From Enterococcus sp. 9E7_DIV0242 (lineage in GTDB: Bacteria > Bacillota > Bacilli > Lactobacillales > Enterococcaceae), in contig NZ_CP147247.1 of assembly GCF_002140975.2 (NCBI RefSeq), positions 3,783,001-3,847,000 of the forward strand: a DNA stretch of 64,000 bases, in the 5' to 3' direction. Shown here piece by piece: positions 27,314 to 36,185 of this stretch (the stretch's first letter is position 1; every line of letters starts with the position of its first letter). A model generated the notes under the pieces. It saw nothing but the letters and a program-made list of their open reading frames with translations. It was not told the origin of the DNA and ran no database searches. The translations under genes and the position numbers were made by a program.

Positions 27314-27664
27314 ATGGTGTCTGTTATCATGTTCATAGTACTGTTCAGTTTAGCTATAAGCTGCTTTATTCTTAGTTTCAAATTTAGAAAGGGGCAATGG
27401 TTATTATTGGTAGCGGGCTATAATGATTTACCCAAAAATAAGCGAGAAAAAATAGATAAGAAGCAGATAGGAAATCTAGCGAGTAAGAGCATTTTTGTAA
27501 CAGGTATTTATCTTATGTACGAGGCAGTAGTTGTTCAATTATTACTATTTTCCTTCTTTGAAAATAAAGGCGTAGCATTGCTTTTGTTAGGCATTCCTAC
27601 AATCTTATTTATTTTCTTTATAGTCAGACAAACAAAGTTAAGTGGTGCTATTTATAAAGAGTGA
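27314..27664 (+). CDS. DUF3784-like small membrane protein
   Basis: About 116 residues with three hydrophobic helices: VIMFIVLFSLAISCFILSF, a second near residues 60-82 and a third near 85-105. Between the first two is a conserved loop, KGQWLLLVAGYNDLPKNKRE, typical of DUF3784. AAGGAG precedes ATG 27314. Likely an operon partner of the NTF2-like gene. Function unknown. Confidence 0.72.
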   Translation: MVSVIMFIVLFSLAISCFILSFKFRKGQWLLLVAGYNDLPKNKREKIDKKQIGNLASKSIFVTGIYLMYEAVVVQLLLFSFFENKGVALLLLGIPTILFIFFIVRQTKLSGAIYKE

Positions 27665-28003
27665 CGTAGTCTTATCGGTTGGCTTTTCAAATCGCTATTG
27701 TGGCCGATGCATCATCTAACTATGGATAGTAGATTTATAGAAAAGTTATATTTAGGTTTTTGTGAGAGAAATAGAAACTAGATTAATATGTTTTTGGAAA
27801 AATTAGATTCCTATTTATTCTAAAAATTCGAGTGAAAAATGGAACCAATCTTTTATTGCTAGGAAAATAAACATCAGTTATACTGAATGATGGTAGAAAG
27901 AATCATTTTGATGAAAGAGAAGTGGAGATCGATTATTTGTTAGATTGTCTTGTTCAGTTCATCACAATCGAATCTATCATTATTAATTATTGGGGGAATC
28001 ACA
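27665..28003. other. Intergenic region before the flavoprotein
   Basis: About 340 AT-rich bases. The ORF frame of the next gene is open from 27950 but lacks a ribosome site there. No repeat or terminator is apparent. Confidence 0.35.
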
Positions 28004-29536
28004 GTGAAGAAAAATGTGTTGAAAAAAGGATTTATTGGGCTTACAGCGATGTTCTTGCTAGGTGCGTGTGGGGCAGATTCAGCTGGAAAGGGTAGTACAG
28101 AAAAAAGCAAAGAAAGCTCTAGCTCTAGTTCTACTGAAGTAACCTCAGGTGCGTCAGCAACAGAATATACCGATCCTTCTGAGTTGAAAGACAGCTATGA
28201 TATTATCATCGTTGGCGGTGGCGGAGCTGGCATGGCAGCGGCGTTGTCTGCAAAAGAAGAAGGTATGGATCCGGTCATTTTGGAGAAGCTGCCAGTAGCT
28301 GGCGGGAATACAATGAAATCTTCCGGAGGAATGAATGCTTCTGAGACGAAGTTCCAAAAAGAACAAGGAATTGATGACAGTAATGACCTGTTTTTTGAAG
28401 ATACACTAAAGGGTGGAAAAGGGACAAATGATAAAGAATTGTTGCGCTATTTAGTTGATAATTCTTCGCCTGCGATCGATTGGTTGGATTCAATGGATAT
28501 TACATTGGATAATATTAGCTATAGTGGTGGAGCAAGTGTGAAAAGAATTCATCGTCCGCATGATGGTTCTGCCGTTGGTGCATATCTTGTAGATGGACTT
28601 GTAAGAAATATCCACGAAAAAGAGATTCCATTATTTGTTAATACAGAAGTCACAAAAATTGTTAAAGAAAACGATCAGGTGACTGGTGTAGAGGTAGAAG
28701 TAGATGGAAAATCTAAGACGATTTCCGGAGATGCAGTTGTCATTACAACTGGTGGATTTGGTTCAAATAAGGAAATGATCGAGAAATATCGTCCAGAGTT
28801 GAAAGGCTATGTAAGTACGACATCAGAAGGTAGTACAGGCGATGGCATTCGTATGGTCGAAGAAGTAGGCGGAGCAGTTGTTGATATGGAGCAGATTCAA
28901 GTGCATCCGACTGTTGTACAAGATACTGGTATGTTGATCAGCGAAACAGTTCGTGGTGAAGGTGGTATTCTTGTTAATCAGCAAGGGGAACGTTTCTATA
29001 ATGAATTGGAAACTCGCGACAATGTATCGAAAGCTATTACAGCTCTTCCGGAAAGCTATGCTTACCTTATCTTTGATGGTGCGTTAGCTGACCGTGCAAA
29101 ACAAGTAGATTTCTACAAGGATCAAGGTGTGGTCATCGAAGGCAAAACGATCGAAGATTTGGCTAAAGAAATCGACATGACGCCTGAAACATTAAAAGAA
29201 ACAGTGGATACATGGAACAAAGCAGTAAAAGATCAATCAGATACAGCATTCGACCGTACGACAGCAATGGATTATGATTTAACGACTGGACCTTATTATG
29301 CAATCAAGATAGCACCAGGAATCCATCACACAATGGGTGGTGTTAAAATCAATACTAAAACACAGGTTTTAGGAGAAGATAGTTCTGAGGTTAAAGGTCT
29401 ATATGCAGCCGGAGAAGTTACCGGAGGTATTCATGGACAAAACCGTATTGGAGGAAATGCAGTAGCGGATATTATTGTTTTTGGTAGACAAGCAGGAACA
29501 CAATCTGCTGAGTTTGCGGCTGCAGCGAAGAAATAA
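28004..29536 (+). CDS. Surface lipoprotein flavin reductase, fumarate reductase/flavocytochrome c type
   Basis: About 510 residues. Lipoprotein signal ending in lipobox LLGAC, Ser/Lys-rich linker, then a fumarate-reductase-like FAD domain: IIVGGGGAGMAAALSAKEEG, GGNTMKSSGGMNASE, SETVRGEGGILVNQQGERF (catalytic Arg region), HHTMGGVKINT and the C-terminal GQNRIGGNAVADIIVFGRQA. GTG at 28004 follows GGGGGAA. Related surface reductases take electrons from flavin-based extracellular electron transfer, often via a covalently flavinylated FMN-binding domain; none is present here. The acceptor (fumarate, urocanate or other) is not predictable. Confidence 0.88.
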   Translation: MKKNVLKKGFIGLTAMFLLGACGADSAGKGSTEKSKESSSSSSTEVTSGASATEYTDPSELKDSYDIIIVGGGGAGMAAALSAKEEGMDPVILEKLPVAGGNTMKSSGGMNASETKFQKEQGIDDSNDLFFEDTLKGGKGTNDKELLRYLVDNSSPAIDWLDSMDITLDNISYSGGASVKRIHRPHDGSAVGAYLVDGLVRNIHEKEIPLFVNTEVTKIVKENDQVTGVEVEVDGKSKTISGDAVVITTGGFGSNKEMIEKYRPELKGYVSTTSEGSTGDGIRMVEEVGGAVVDMEQIQVHPTVVQDTGMLISETVRGEGGILVNQQGERFYNELETRDNVSKAITALPESYAYLIFDGALADRAKQVDFYKDQGVVIEGKTIEDLAKEIDMTPETLKETVDTWNKAVKDQSDTAFDRTTAMDYDLTTGPYYAIKIAPGIHHTMGGVKINTKTQVLGEDSSEVKGLYAAGEVTGGIHGQNRIGGNAVADIIVFGRQAGTQSAEFAAAAKK

Positions 29537-30032
29537 GCTTCCTTGTATAAGGTAGTTAGCAATAACAGAGATGTTTAGACTTGTCTTTGTTTTGAAATAG
29601 TAAAAGAAATGAACCATCGTAACAAAGAGAGAAATAGTGTAGGAATAGAGACAGAAATGTTCAGTTTCAAGTAGATACTTTTTACCAACTGAGGTCGTGA
29701 TAAAAGCGGTTAGTGAACAAGTTTTCTCTACCTACCTGTCATTTGTTCGGTTTTAGAAAATAGCGTGGGAATAGCAAACGCCCATGCTATTTTTTGTTTT
29801 ACTTAAAAATAGTCTATAATTTTACATGCGAAATCAAGCAAAGCTTGATCAGACGATATAAAGGGTAGCGCTCATAGTTAAAAATCAGCTTGTTGTCGAC
29901 TATCTGTTAGGAAAGAAGAGACGTTAGATATAGACAAAGCCTATTGTATGCATGTATCCTATCAGTAAGAGGATTCTGTTGGATTTGAAAAATGGGATAA
30001 CGAAGATTCAACTGAATGTTAAGGAGAGTATT
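29537..30032. other. Long intergenic region with possible small RNA
   Basis: About 495 bases. Between 29640 and 29797 is a structured stretch: TGTTCA near 29658 can pair with TGAACA near 29713, and the stretch ends in the terminator listed below. That it encodes a small RNA is a guess. A 7-bp palindrome ATCAAGC/GCTTGAT at 29833-29849 could be an operator of the downstream TCS. Confidence 0.35.
29758..29797 (+). terminator. Strong terminator in the 29.5-30.0 kb gap
   Basis: AATAGCGTGGG pairs with CCCATGCTATT and is followed by T residues. It is 220 bp after the flavoprotein stop, so it may terminate either that mRNA or a separate short transcript. Confidence 0.8.
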
Positions 30033-30716
30033 ATGGCAAAAGTATTGATTGTTGAAGATAATCGGCAAATCGTTGAGGTACTGAAAAAATATTTGAAGCA
30101 TGCAGGGTATGAAGCGGATGCTGTTTATGATGGGAAAAGTGCCTTAGCTGCTTTTGAGCAACAACATTATGAATTGATCTTGCTAGACATTATGTTGCCT
30201 GAGCTGGACGGTTATGCTGTTTGTCAGGAGATAAGAAAGTCATCAATCATTCCAATTATTATGATCACTGCTAAATCAGAAGATGCGGATCGTATTCTGG
30301 GATTAGAGATAGGGGCGGATGATTATATCGTTAAGCCGTTTTCTTCGAAAGAAGTCGTTGCTCGTATCAACGCATTACTTAGAAGAATCCAATTTGAAAA
30401 AACGAATACAAAGAAGCAGTTCACATGCGGGGATATCCTTATTGATGTCGCATCCAAAGAAGTTACGGCAGCTGGTAATAGATTATCGCTGACGAAAAAA
30501 GAATTTGATTTACTGCTATTGTTTGTTCAGTTTCCTAAAAAAGTATTTACACGTGAAAACCTTTTAGACAGTGTTTGGGGCATAGACTATTTTGGTGATC
30601 CAAGAACAGTGGACAGTCATATGAAAAGATTGCGGGCAAAGCTGAAAGCTGGTGCTTCGATTTGCCATATCCAGACCATCTGGGGAGCGGGTTACGCATT
30701 TGAGGTGACCTCATGA
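30033..30716 (+). CDS. OmpR-family response regulator
   Basis: About 227 residues. Receiver VLIVEDNRQI, phospho-acceptor in LILLDIMLPELDG, Thr in MITAKS, Lys in IVKPFS; C-terminal winged helix RLSLTKKEFDLLLLFVQFPK to TIWGAGYAFE. AAGGAG before ATG 30033 fixes the start; the frame is open from 29952. It overlaps the kinase gene by 4 bp. Likely targets by position are the secreted Cys/His-rich protein downstream and perhaps itself. Confidence 0.94.
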   Translation: MAKVLIVEDNRQIVEVLKKYLKHAGYEADAVYDGKSALAAFEQQHYELILLDIMLPELDGYAVCQEIRKSSIIPIIMITAKSEDADRILGLEIGADDYIVKPFSSKEVVARINALLRRIQFEKTNTKKQFTCGDILIDVASKEVTAAGNRLSLTKKEFDLLLLFVQFPKKVFTRENLLDSVWGIDYFGDPRTVDSHMKRLRAKLKAGASICHIQTIWGAGYAFEVTS

Positions 30717-32185
30717 AAAAACATATAGCTGGTCGTCTGATTCGCCTTTTCTCGCTATTACTGGTTGCAATGACAATAATAATCGGACTATTGTTTAGTG
30801 TGATTTTTTCAAAGCAAACAGAGGATTTGCATCTAGAGGAGATGACACATCGTGGGGAAGTTATTCAGACAACTCTGACAGAGTATTTTACCTCCAACGC
30901 AACTTCACGTCAGCAATCCTCTGGTAATCATAATGGGATGATGGGTTATGGGGCCTATTTGAATTTTATTGATCAGATCTCAGGGGATAGTGTTTGGGTC
31001 GTTGACCAGAATGGAGACACGCTTTTGAAAGGACAGCACCATAATCGGGCTGACAGCCGTGAGCCTCTTCCGAAAAATGCCGAAGACATGGTTGCAGAGG
31101 TCTATCAGACGAAAAAGGCTGTTTTGAAAAAGGCGGGTATCTTGCTTCAACTAAATACAGTGACTCATGCCTTACCAATCCTTGTTTCAGACGAGGTGGC
31201 AGGAGTGATTATCATGTATTCCGATGTGGCTTCTATCCATCAGAATCAGGCCAATGGTTATTTGATTTTGTTAGTTAGCTTGATTATTGCCTTGCTTGTC
31301 GGTATTTTAGTTTCAGTCAGATTGGCTAAAGGGTTTACTGCACCAATCAAAGAAATGGAAAGTTATACGAATACATTGATTGCAGGACACTATCCACCAG
31401 CGTTGACTATTCATACAGAGGATGAACTAAATGAGTTAGCAGATCGATTATCTATTTTAAGTCATCGTCTTGAAAAGGCCGAAAAGGCACGGAAAAATAA
31501 AGAACAAGATGAAAAAGAGTTCCTATCTCAAATTTCTCATGAACTACGAACACCAGTCATGGTTATGAAAAGCTCTTTAGAAGCTTTAACAGATGGTTTG
31601 GTTGATTCCCCAGAGGAACAAAGAAGTTATCACAAACAGCTGTTGAAAGAAGCGGATTATTTGGAACGATTGGTCAATGATCTATTAGAATTGAGCCGGT
31701 TACAAGCTGTTGGCTTTTCTTTGGTGAAGGAATCTGTTGATCCGTTAGAAGTTGTTGAAGATGCCGTTCGTTCTTACCGTTTGAAATTTGCTGAAAAGCA
31801 GCAGGCATTCGTTTTCGATAATCAGCTGACTGCACCGATATATCTTGAGGGCGATCAAGGGCGACTGACACAGCTTTTGAAAAACCTTTTGGAGAATGCG
31901 TATAAGTATAGTGAGCCAAATACTAGAATCAAGTTATTGCTCGAAAAAGTGGAGAATCAATTGCATGTACAGTTGATTAATCCAAGTAGTCAGGGCATTA
32001 TTTTGGATAAGAAGGAGCTATTTCAAGCATTTCATCGTGGAGACAGGACTTCTGCCGAAGAAGGAACAGGTCTGGGATTGGCGATTTGCCAGCAAATCGT
32101 GCAGCGACATTCAGGAACGATCACGATTAAGAATACCTCTGATCATCAGGTTATTGTAGATATTTATTTTCCAATTCAGAAGTGA
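30713..32185 (+). CDS. Sensor histidine kinase with extracytoplasmic domain
   Basis: A 490-residue kinase with transmembrane helices at about 10-33 and 178-200. The intervening ~145-residue sensor region holds His/Met/Gly-rich pieces (SSGNHNGMMGYGAY; KGQHHNRADSREPLP). Then HAMP, H-box FLSQISHELRTPVMVMKSS, N-box LLKNLLENAYKYSE and G2 GTGLGLAICQQIV. The His/Met-rich sensor and the neighbouring Cys/His-rich secreted protein and metal ATPase hint at metal sensing, which is inference only. Confidence 0.93.
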   Translation: MKKHIAGRLIRLFSLLLVAMTIIIGLLFSVIFSKQTEDLHLEEMTHRGEVIQTTLTEYFTSNATSRQQSSGNHNGMMGYGAYLNFIDQISGDSVWVVDQNGDTLLKGQHHNRADSREPLPKNAEDMVAEVYQTKKAVLKKAGILLQLNTVTHALPILVSDEVAGVIIMYSDVASIHQNQANGYLILLVSLIIALLVGILVSVRLAKGFTAPIKEMESYTNTLIAGHYPPALTIHTEDELNELADRLSILSHRLEKAEKARKNKEQDEKEFLSQISHELRTPVMVMKSSLEALTDGLVDSPEEQRSYHKQLLKEADYLERLVNDLLELSRLQAVGFSLVKESVDPLEVVEDAVRSYRLKFAEKQQAFVFDNQLTAPIYLEGDQGRLTQLLKNLLENAYKYSEPNTRIKLLLEKVENQLHVQLINPSSQGIILDKKELFQAFHRGDRTSAEEGTGLGLAICQQIVQRHSGTITIKNTSDHQVIVDIYFPIQK

Positions 32186-32273
32186 AATCAGATGATAATT
32201 TTTGTCCTTTGCCATAGTTTTGTCACACTTTCCTTCTAAACTTAGAGGTGAAGAAGGAAAGTGAGGTGAGAAC

Positions 32274-32894
32274 ATGAAAAAAGTTTTGGTTATAGCAATG
32301 GTTTTAGCAGTTAGTGTTATTGGTGTCAGTATAGGAAGTACAACTGCAGATAGCAGAGTGTCTGAGCAGGTTGGTGGGATTGCCTGTACTACGGCCTATA
32401 GGTCAGGGAGTCGAGTGACAGAAGGAAGCAAGAGAATGACACACTTGATCAGTACGCTGAGAAAAAACAAGGCTGAACGAAGTAAAGCTGTTGAAAGTCA
32501 AGGGAATACGGGACAAGTAGTACCAACTGTTCAGGAGCAGCTGCTGACACAAGAGGAGGTGCCTGTAGTAAATAGCACAGAAGAAGAACCGATAGAAACA
32601 CAGGAAGCTACTCCATCAGCTGACGTTTGTGATGGTCGGTTTCATAACAATGGTATTTGTGATGGCTCATGTGTAGGTAATGCTGAGGTGACGAACTATG
32701 GACATCATATGGGCAACGGCACGGGTATCTGTGATGGAACAGGCCACGGCAATGGCATTTGTGACGGTAGCTGTATCAACTCCGGAAATGACGGTGCTAC
32801 TCAGGCTGGCGGCAATGGAAATAGTCAGGGCGTTGGCAGTTATGGTCATTCATCCTCTCATGGAAATGGTCACGGCAATGGGCATCGTAGATGA
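32274..32894 (+). CDS. Secreted Cys/His/Gly-rich protein with CDG repeats
   Basis: A 206-residue protein with a signal peptide (MKKVLVIAMVLAVSVIGVSI) and a low-complexity middle. The C-terminal third has two copies of a 16-residue unit, CDGRFHNNGICDGSC and CDGTGHGNGICDGSC, separated by NYGHHMGNGTG and ending in HGNGHGNGHRR. The tail recalls DGICD-containing secreted proteins of other Firmicutes, from memory and unchecked. Metal binding by the Cys/His clusters is plausible. It follows the TCS by 88 bp with its own GTGAGGTGAG ribosome site and ends at a perfect terminator. Confidence 0.85.
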   Translation: MKKVLVIAMVLAVSVIGVSIGSTTADSRVSEQVGGIACTTAYRSGSRVTEGSKRMTHLISTLRKNKAERSKAVESQGNTGQVVPTVQEQLLTQEEVPVVNSTEEEPIETQEATPSADVCDGRFHNNGICDGSCVGNAEVTNYGHHMGNGTGICDGTGHGNGICDGSCINSGNDGATQAGGNGNSQGVGSYGHSSSHGNGHGNGHRR

Positions 32895-32943
32895 AAAAAC
32901 AGGTGGTACTGTACGTATTGAATGTACAGTACCACCTGTTTTT
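32894..32943. terminator. Bidirectional terminator, near-perfect 20-bp stem
   Basis: AAAAACAGGTGGTACTGTAC is followed after eight bases by its exact reverse complement. It separates the secreted protein from the convergent P-type ATPase gene and has A and T runs on both sides. Confidence 0.95.
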
Positions 32944-32996
32944 CATTAGTGATATAACTGTTGAAAGTGAACGATTATCTGTAGAACCTATACGTT

Positions 32997-34934
32997 TTAT
33001 TTATCCATAGGTAACAGCATCCGTAAGCCGTTCAATATAACCAGCAGTGTGCTGCCTTCGTGAGCAATGACGCCAATCGCGATATCCATTTTGCCAAGTA
33101 GATTTAAGATGACTAATAAAGCGACGATAAACATAGAGAAGGCAATATTCTGCCAAACAATTGTATCCAATCGTTTAGAAACTTTGTGTGCATAACTAAA
33201 TTTCTTTAAATCATTTTTCATTAATACAGCATCTGCGACATCGATTGCGATGTCTGTTCCATCACCCATAGCAAAACCGATATCAGCGGTAACTAGCGCC
33301 GGAGCATCATTGACACCATCACCAAGCATAGCAGTCATTCCGTATTTTTTCTGTTGTTCCTGAATGATTTGAGACTTGTTTTCTGGCAGTACATTTCCAG
33401 CTACTTCATCGATGCCTAAAAGGTCGGCAACCGCTTGGCCCGTCGCGACAGCATCTCCGGTGATCATGGTTGTATGGATGTTTTGGCCTTTCAAATAAGC
33501 AATCACTTGTTTTGCTTCTGGATTTGGCACATCCATCATTGCAATCAAGCCAACAACCGCTTGATTTTCGCTGAAATAAATCACGGTTTTACCTTCAAGA
33601 GCATACTGTTCTTTTTTTCTGTCAATAATTGGAGGCACTTGTTTGAAAAGATCAGGTTTACCAATTTGGTAATGACGTCCGGCTGTCGTTGCGGATAAGC
33701 CTTTTCCAATTTCATTTGTAACGTCTAGCTCCAAGGTATTGTTTGCTGGAAATTTTTCCAGGATTGCTTTTGCTAAAGGATGGTTTGCTGTTTTTTCCAT
33801 AGAGGAAAGAATCGTCAACCATTCTTTTTCAGTCTGTTTGTTTTCTGTTTGGAAGTAGTAGTCTGTTACTTTCGGTTTCCCCTCTGTCAATGTCCCTGTC
33901 TTATCAAAGGCAACAGCTTTAATATCAGCTAAGTTGGCAAGAAAAGCCCCACCTTTAAATAGAACCCCACGTTTTGCTAGATTGGAGATCCCAGATAAGG
34001 TTGCTGGAACAGCACTGGCTGCCAACGCACATGGAGAAGCAGAAATCAGTAAGACCATCCCACGATAAAAACTGAGTTCCCAGCTCCATCCAAGCAAGAA
34101 GGGAGCTGCTAAGATAAATAGTGGAACAATGATCAATACTGCTGTTACATAAGTTGGTTCAATTTGTTTAATCTTTGTCGCAGTTTTTGACAAGTTAGAT
34201 TGTGATTGCTCCACGAGTTGAATAATTTTGGCAAAGACTGTGTCCTTACTATCTTTAGTGATTTCCATCGTGAAAGAGCTGCTGCCATTGATCGTACTAC
34301 CGAAAACAACATCTCCAGTAGTTTTTTCTTTCGGCATACTTTCACCATTGATCGATGCTTCATCGATCACAGCTGTTCCTTTTAGAATAATTCCGTCTGT
34401 AGGGATTTGGTCGCCATTAAGTACTTGCAGTGTGTCGCCAATTTTGAGGGAAGAGACAGGTACTAGCTTTGTCGTTCCATCGCTTTGTAGCAGACGCGCT
34501 TCGGTAGGATTCATCTTCAAGAGATTCGTAATTTCGCGTTTACTTCTTCCTTCAGCATAGTCCTCAAGAAAATGAGCACCGGCAAAAATAAGAATCAGAA
34601 GTGCTCCTTCATCAAAATCACCAATGATTGATGCGCCGAGTGCGGCTAAAGTCATCAAGATGTGTACGTTCGGTGTAAATTTTTTCTTTTTGATAGTATC
34701 TGTAAAAGTTTCTCCGAAGCCTTCAATAATTACATGGTGCCCAGCTGCTAGCATAGAGAGAATATAGAGAATAGTGCGAACCAAGCTGTCTTCAGGTACA
34801 AAGAATGCGGCAAGATAGAGTAGGACTCCTGTAAAAAATAAGATAATTGGCATGTTTCCATGATTATGTTCATGAGAACAACCTGTGTGATCATGATTGT
34901 GGGTATGGGTATTTTTTTCGTGTGTATGTTCCAT
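32997..34934 (-). CDS. P1B-type heavy-metal-transporting ATPase (ZosA/PfeT-like)
   Basis: A 645-residue P-type ATPase. The N-terminus is His-rich (HTHEKNTHTHNHDHTGCSHE) with no classical CxxC domain. The transmembrane metal motif is SPC (ISASPCALAA), phosphorylation site DKTGTLTEGKP, nucleotide-domain HP in NHPLAKAI, hinge GDGVNDAPAL and a last-helix HEGST. SPC with HEGS/HEGG places it with the P1B-4-like group (ZosA/PfeT, CtpD), exporters linked to Fe(II), Co(II) or Zn(II). The substrate is not proven. A strong promoter overlapped by two operators precedes it. Confidence 0.93.
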   Translation of the reverse strand: MEHTHEKNTHTHNHDHTGCSHEHNHGNMPIILFFTGVLLYLAAFFVPEDSLVRTILYILSMLAAGHHVIIEGFGETFTDTIKKKKFTPNVHILMTLAALGASIIGDFDEGALLILIFAGAHFLEDYAEGRSKREITNLLKMNPTEARLLQSDGTTKLVPVSSLKIGDTLQVLNGDQIPTDGIILKGTAVIDEASINGESMPKEKTTGDVVFGSTINGSSSFTMEITKDSKDTVFAKIIQLVEQSQSNLSKTATKIKQIEPTYVTAVLIIVPLFILAAPFLLGWSWELSFYRGMVLLISASPCALAASAVPATLSGISNLAKRGVLFKGGAFLANLADIKAVAFDKTGTLTEGKPKVTDYYFQTENKQTEKEWLTILSSMEKTANHPLAKAILEKFPANNTLELDVTNEIGKGLSATTAGRHYQIGKPDLFKQVPPIIDRKKEQYALEGKTVIYFSENQAVVGLIAMMDVPNPEAKQVIAYLKGQNIHTTMITGDAVATGQAVADLLGIDEVAGNVLPENKSQIIQEQQKKYGMTAMLGDGVNDAPALVTADIGFAMGDGTDIAIDVADAVLMKNDLKKFSYAHKVSKRLDTIVWQNIAFSMFIVALLVILNLLGKMDIAIGVIAHEGSTLLVILNGLRMLLPMDK

Positions 34935-34982
34935 TGTATTCTACCTTCTTTCGTTAATTAAATAGGAATGGTTTTGATTTAT

Positions 34983-35042
34983 ATATGAATGATCGTTCAT
35001 GTTTCCATGCTTATTATATATGAATGTCTGTTCATGTGTCAA
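34983..35042 (-). promoter_or_regulatory. Metal-ATPase promoter with two matching operators
   Basis: Reading towards the ATPase gene, TTGACA (complement of 35037-35042) and TATAAT (complement of 35013-35018) are separated by 18 bp. Two near-identical palindromes of form ATATGAA-N6-TTCATGT lie at 35018-35037, between -35 and -10, and 34983-35002, downstream of the start point. Such sites fit an ArsR/SmtB or TetR-type repressor; no regulator gene is adjacent. Confidence 0.8.
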
Positions 35043-35261
35043 GAGGAAATATTTATAGTAGAAAGAAAGGTAGTAGTCGTGTGTTGATGGGGATGGTTAA
35101 AAAGGAAGGGAGTAGGGAATCGGTTTAATAAAAAAACTGTGGGATAAACCTTTGCAAAGAAGCTTAACAGAAAGATAAATAGACCCAATGCAGCTAAAAA
35201 CCAGAGAGCATTAGGCTATTTAAATATGATATTTTATTATCTATAAAAGAAATATATGACT
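35043..35261. other. Intergenic region
   Basis: AT-rich, no gene recognised. It lies between the metal-ATPase promoter and the acetyltransferase remnant. Confidence 0.3.
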
Positions 35262-35860
35262 CTAAAGAAGTTTTTCAAAATCTTCTATAGTTATAGGTGT
35301 AGGTTGGAAGGGAGTCAATTTTTCTTCTTCAATTAATCGTTCAACTTTAGAGATAAAAGTCTCGATATCATCATCTGCATCAACAGTAACAAAATCACCG
35401 AAGGCATATTGCCACTATCTTAGATTCAATAGTTTTTGAATGACTTCAGGCTTAACTCGAAACTTTATAATTTTTGCAGGAATACCACCAACAATAGTGT
35501 AAGGTGGAACGTCTTTTGTAACAAGGAAACCAGCAGTAATAACCGCGCCATCCCCAACAGTTTTACCTGTTGAAGAAAAAGTAACATTTTGCAATCCAAA
35601 CATCGTTACCAATTACTATTGGCAAGTCGCTTATTATGGGATTTGGGACTGTTTTGTGCGTATAATCTATATCCTCAAAATATGTAGATGCAGAACAACT
35701 TTTTTTCATATGTAATACTGGAAGTAGTGAATTGATTAATAGGGTGATTTGTTCCTAATCTTTTGACGCCTGGAGCTATAGAACAATATCTCCCTACGAT
35801 TGTATTAGTTTGTTCGTTTTGTATATAGCACAAAAAAATCCTGTTCATATCTTTTAGCAA
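35262..35860 (-). pseudogene. CatB-like (hexapeptide) O-acetyltransferase, multiply broken
   Basis: Three reading frames in series reconstruct one protein: NRIFLCYIQNEQTNTIVGRY CSIAPGVKRLGTNHP (to about 35690), then [31 protein letters not shown] (to about 35595), then [20 protein letters not shown] and [23 protein letters not shown] at 35415-35417 follows LLNLR where relatives have Trp, and the frame continues WQYAFGDFVTVDADDDIETF to 35262. Two frameshifts plus a nonsense codon make it non-functional. Family members acetylate sugars or xenobiotics. It lies at the left edge of the invertible segment, on the strand an inverted promoter would transcribe. Confidence 0.85.
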
Positions 35861-36157
35861 GATACTGGATTAAATTGCCATCAGTAAAAGAAAAGCTCAT
35901 GATGTATAGTACAGAGACTTTCCTTCTGAGGCTGGCAATAAACGCAGTATCGTAAGATAACAGGAGTTAAAAAAACTTATGCAACTGCTTTTCAAAAATA
36001 AGTTACCATTCCAGTCATATCCTTCTGTCTCCTTGTTAGAATCAGGTGATTTTCAAGCTTTTGACTAACCTACTTTCAAACTTTCTGCTACACTCTCAAT
36101 TAATACAAGACGAATAGAAGTTAAAGATTATTAGAATTCATAAGTCACAGATCTTCT
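35861..36157. other. Intergenic region left of the invertible segment
   Basis: About 300 bases with no recognisable gene on either strand. It may hold the lost 5' part and promoter of the broken acetyltransferase. Confidence 0.35.
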
Positions 36158-36181
36158 ATCTTGTTTTGTGTAAAAACAAGA
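36158..36181 (+). repeat. Left inverted repeat (putative recombination core site)
   Basis: Identical over 24 bases to the reverse complement of 37653-37676. Arms TCTTGTTTT and AAAACAAGA flank the centre GTGTA. Identity stops abruptly at both ends. Confidence 0.9.
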
Positions 36182-36185
36182 AAAA

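Noticed and set aside
35262..35414. Separate glycosyltransferase C-terminal fragment
   Set aside because: It is in the same frame as the acetyltransferase end, interrupted only by a TAG in place of Trp, so it is the tail of that pseudogene.
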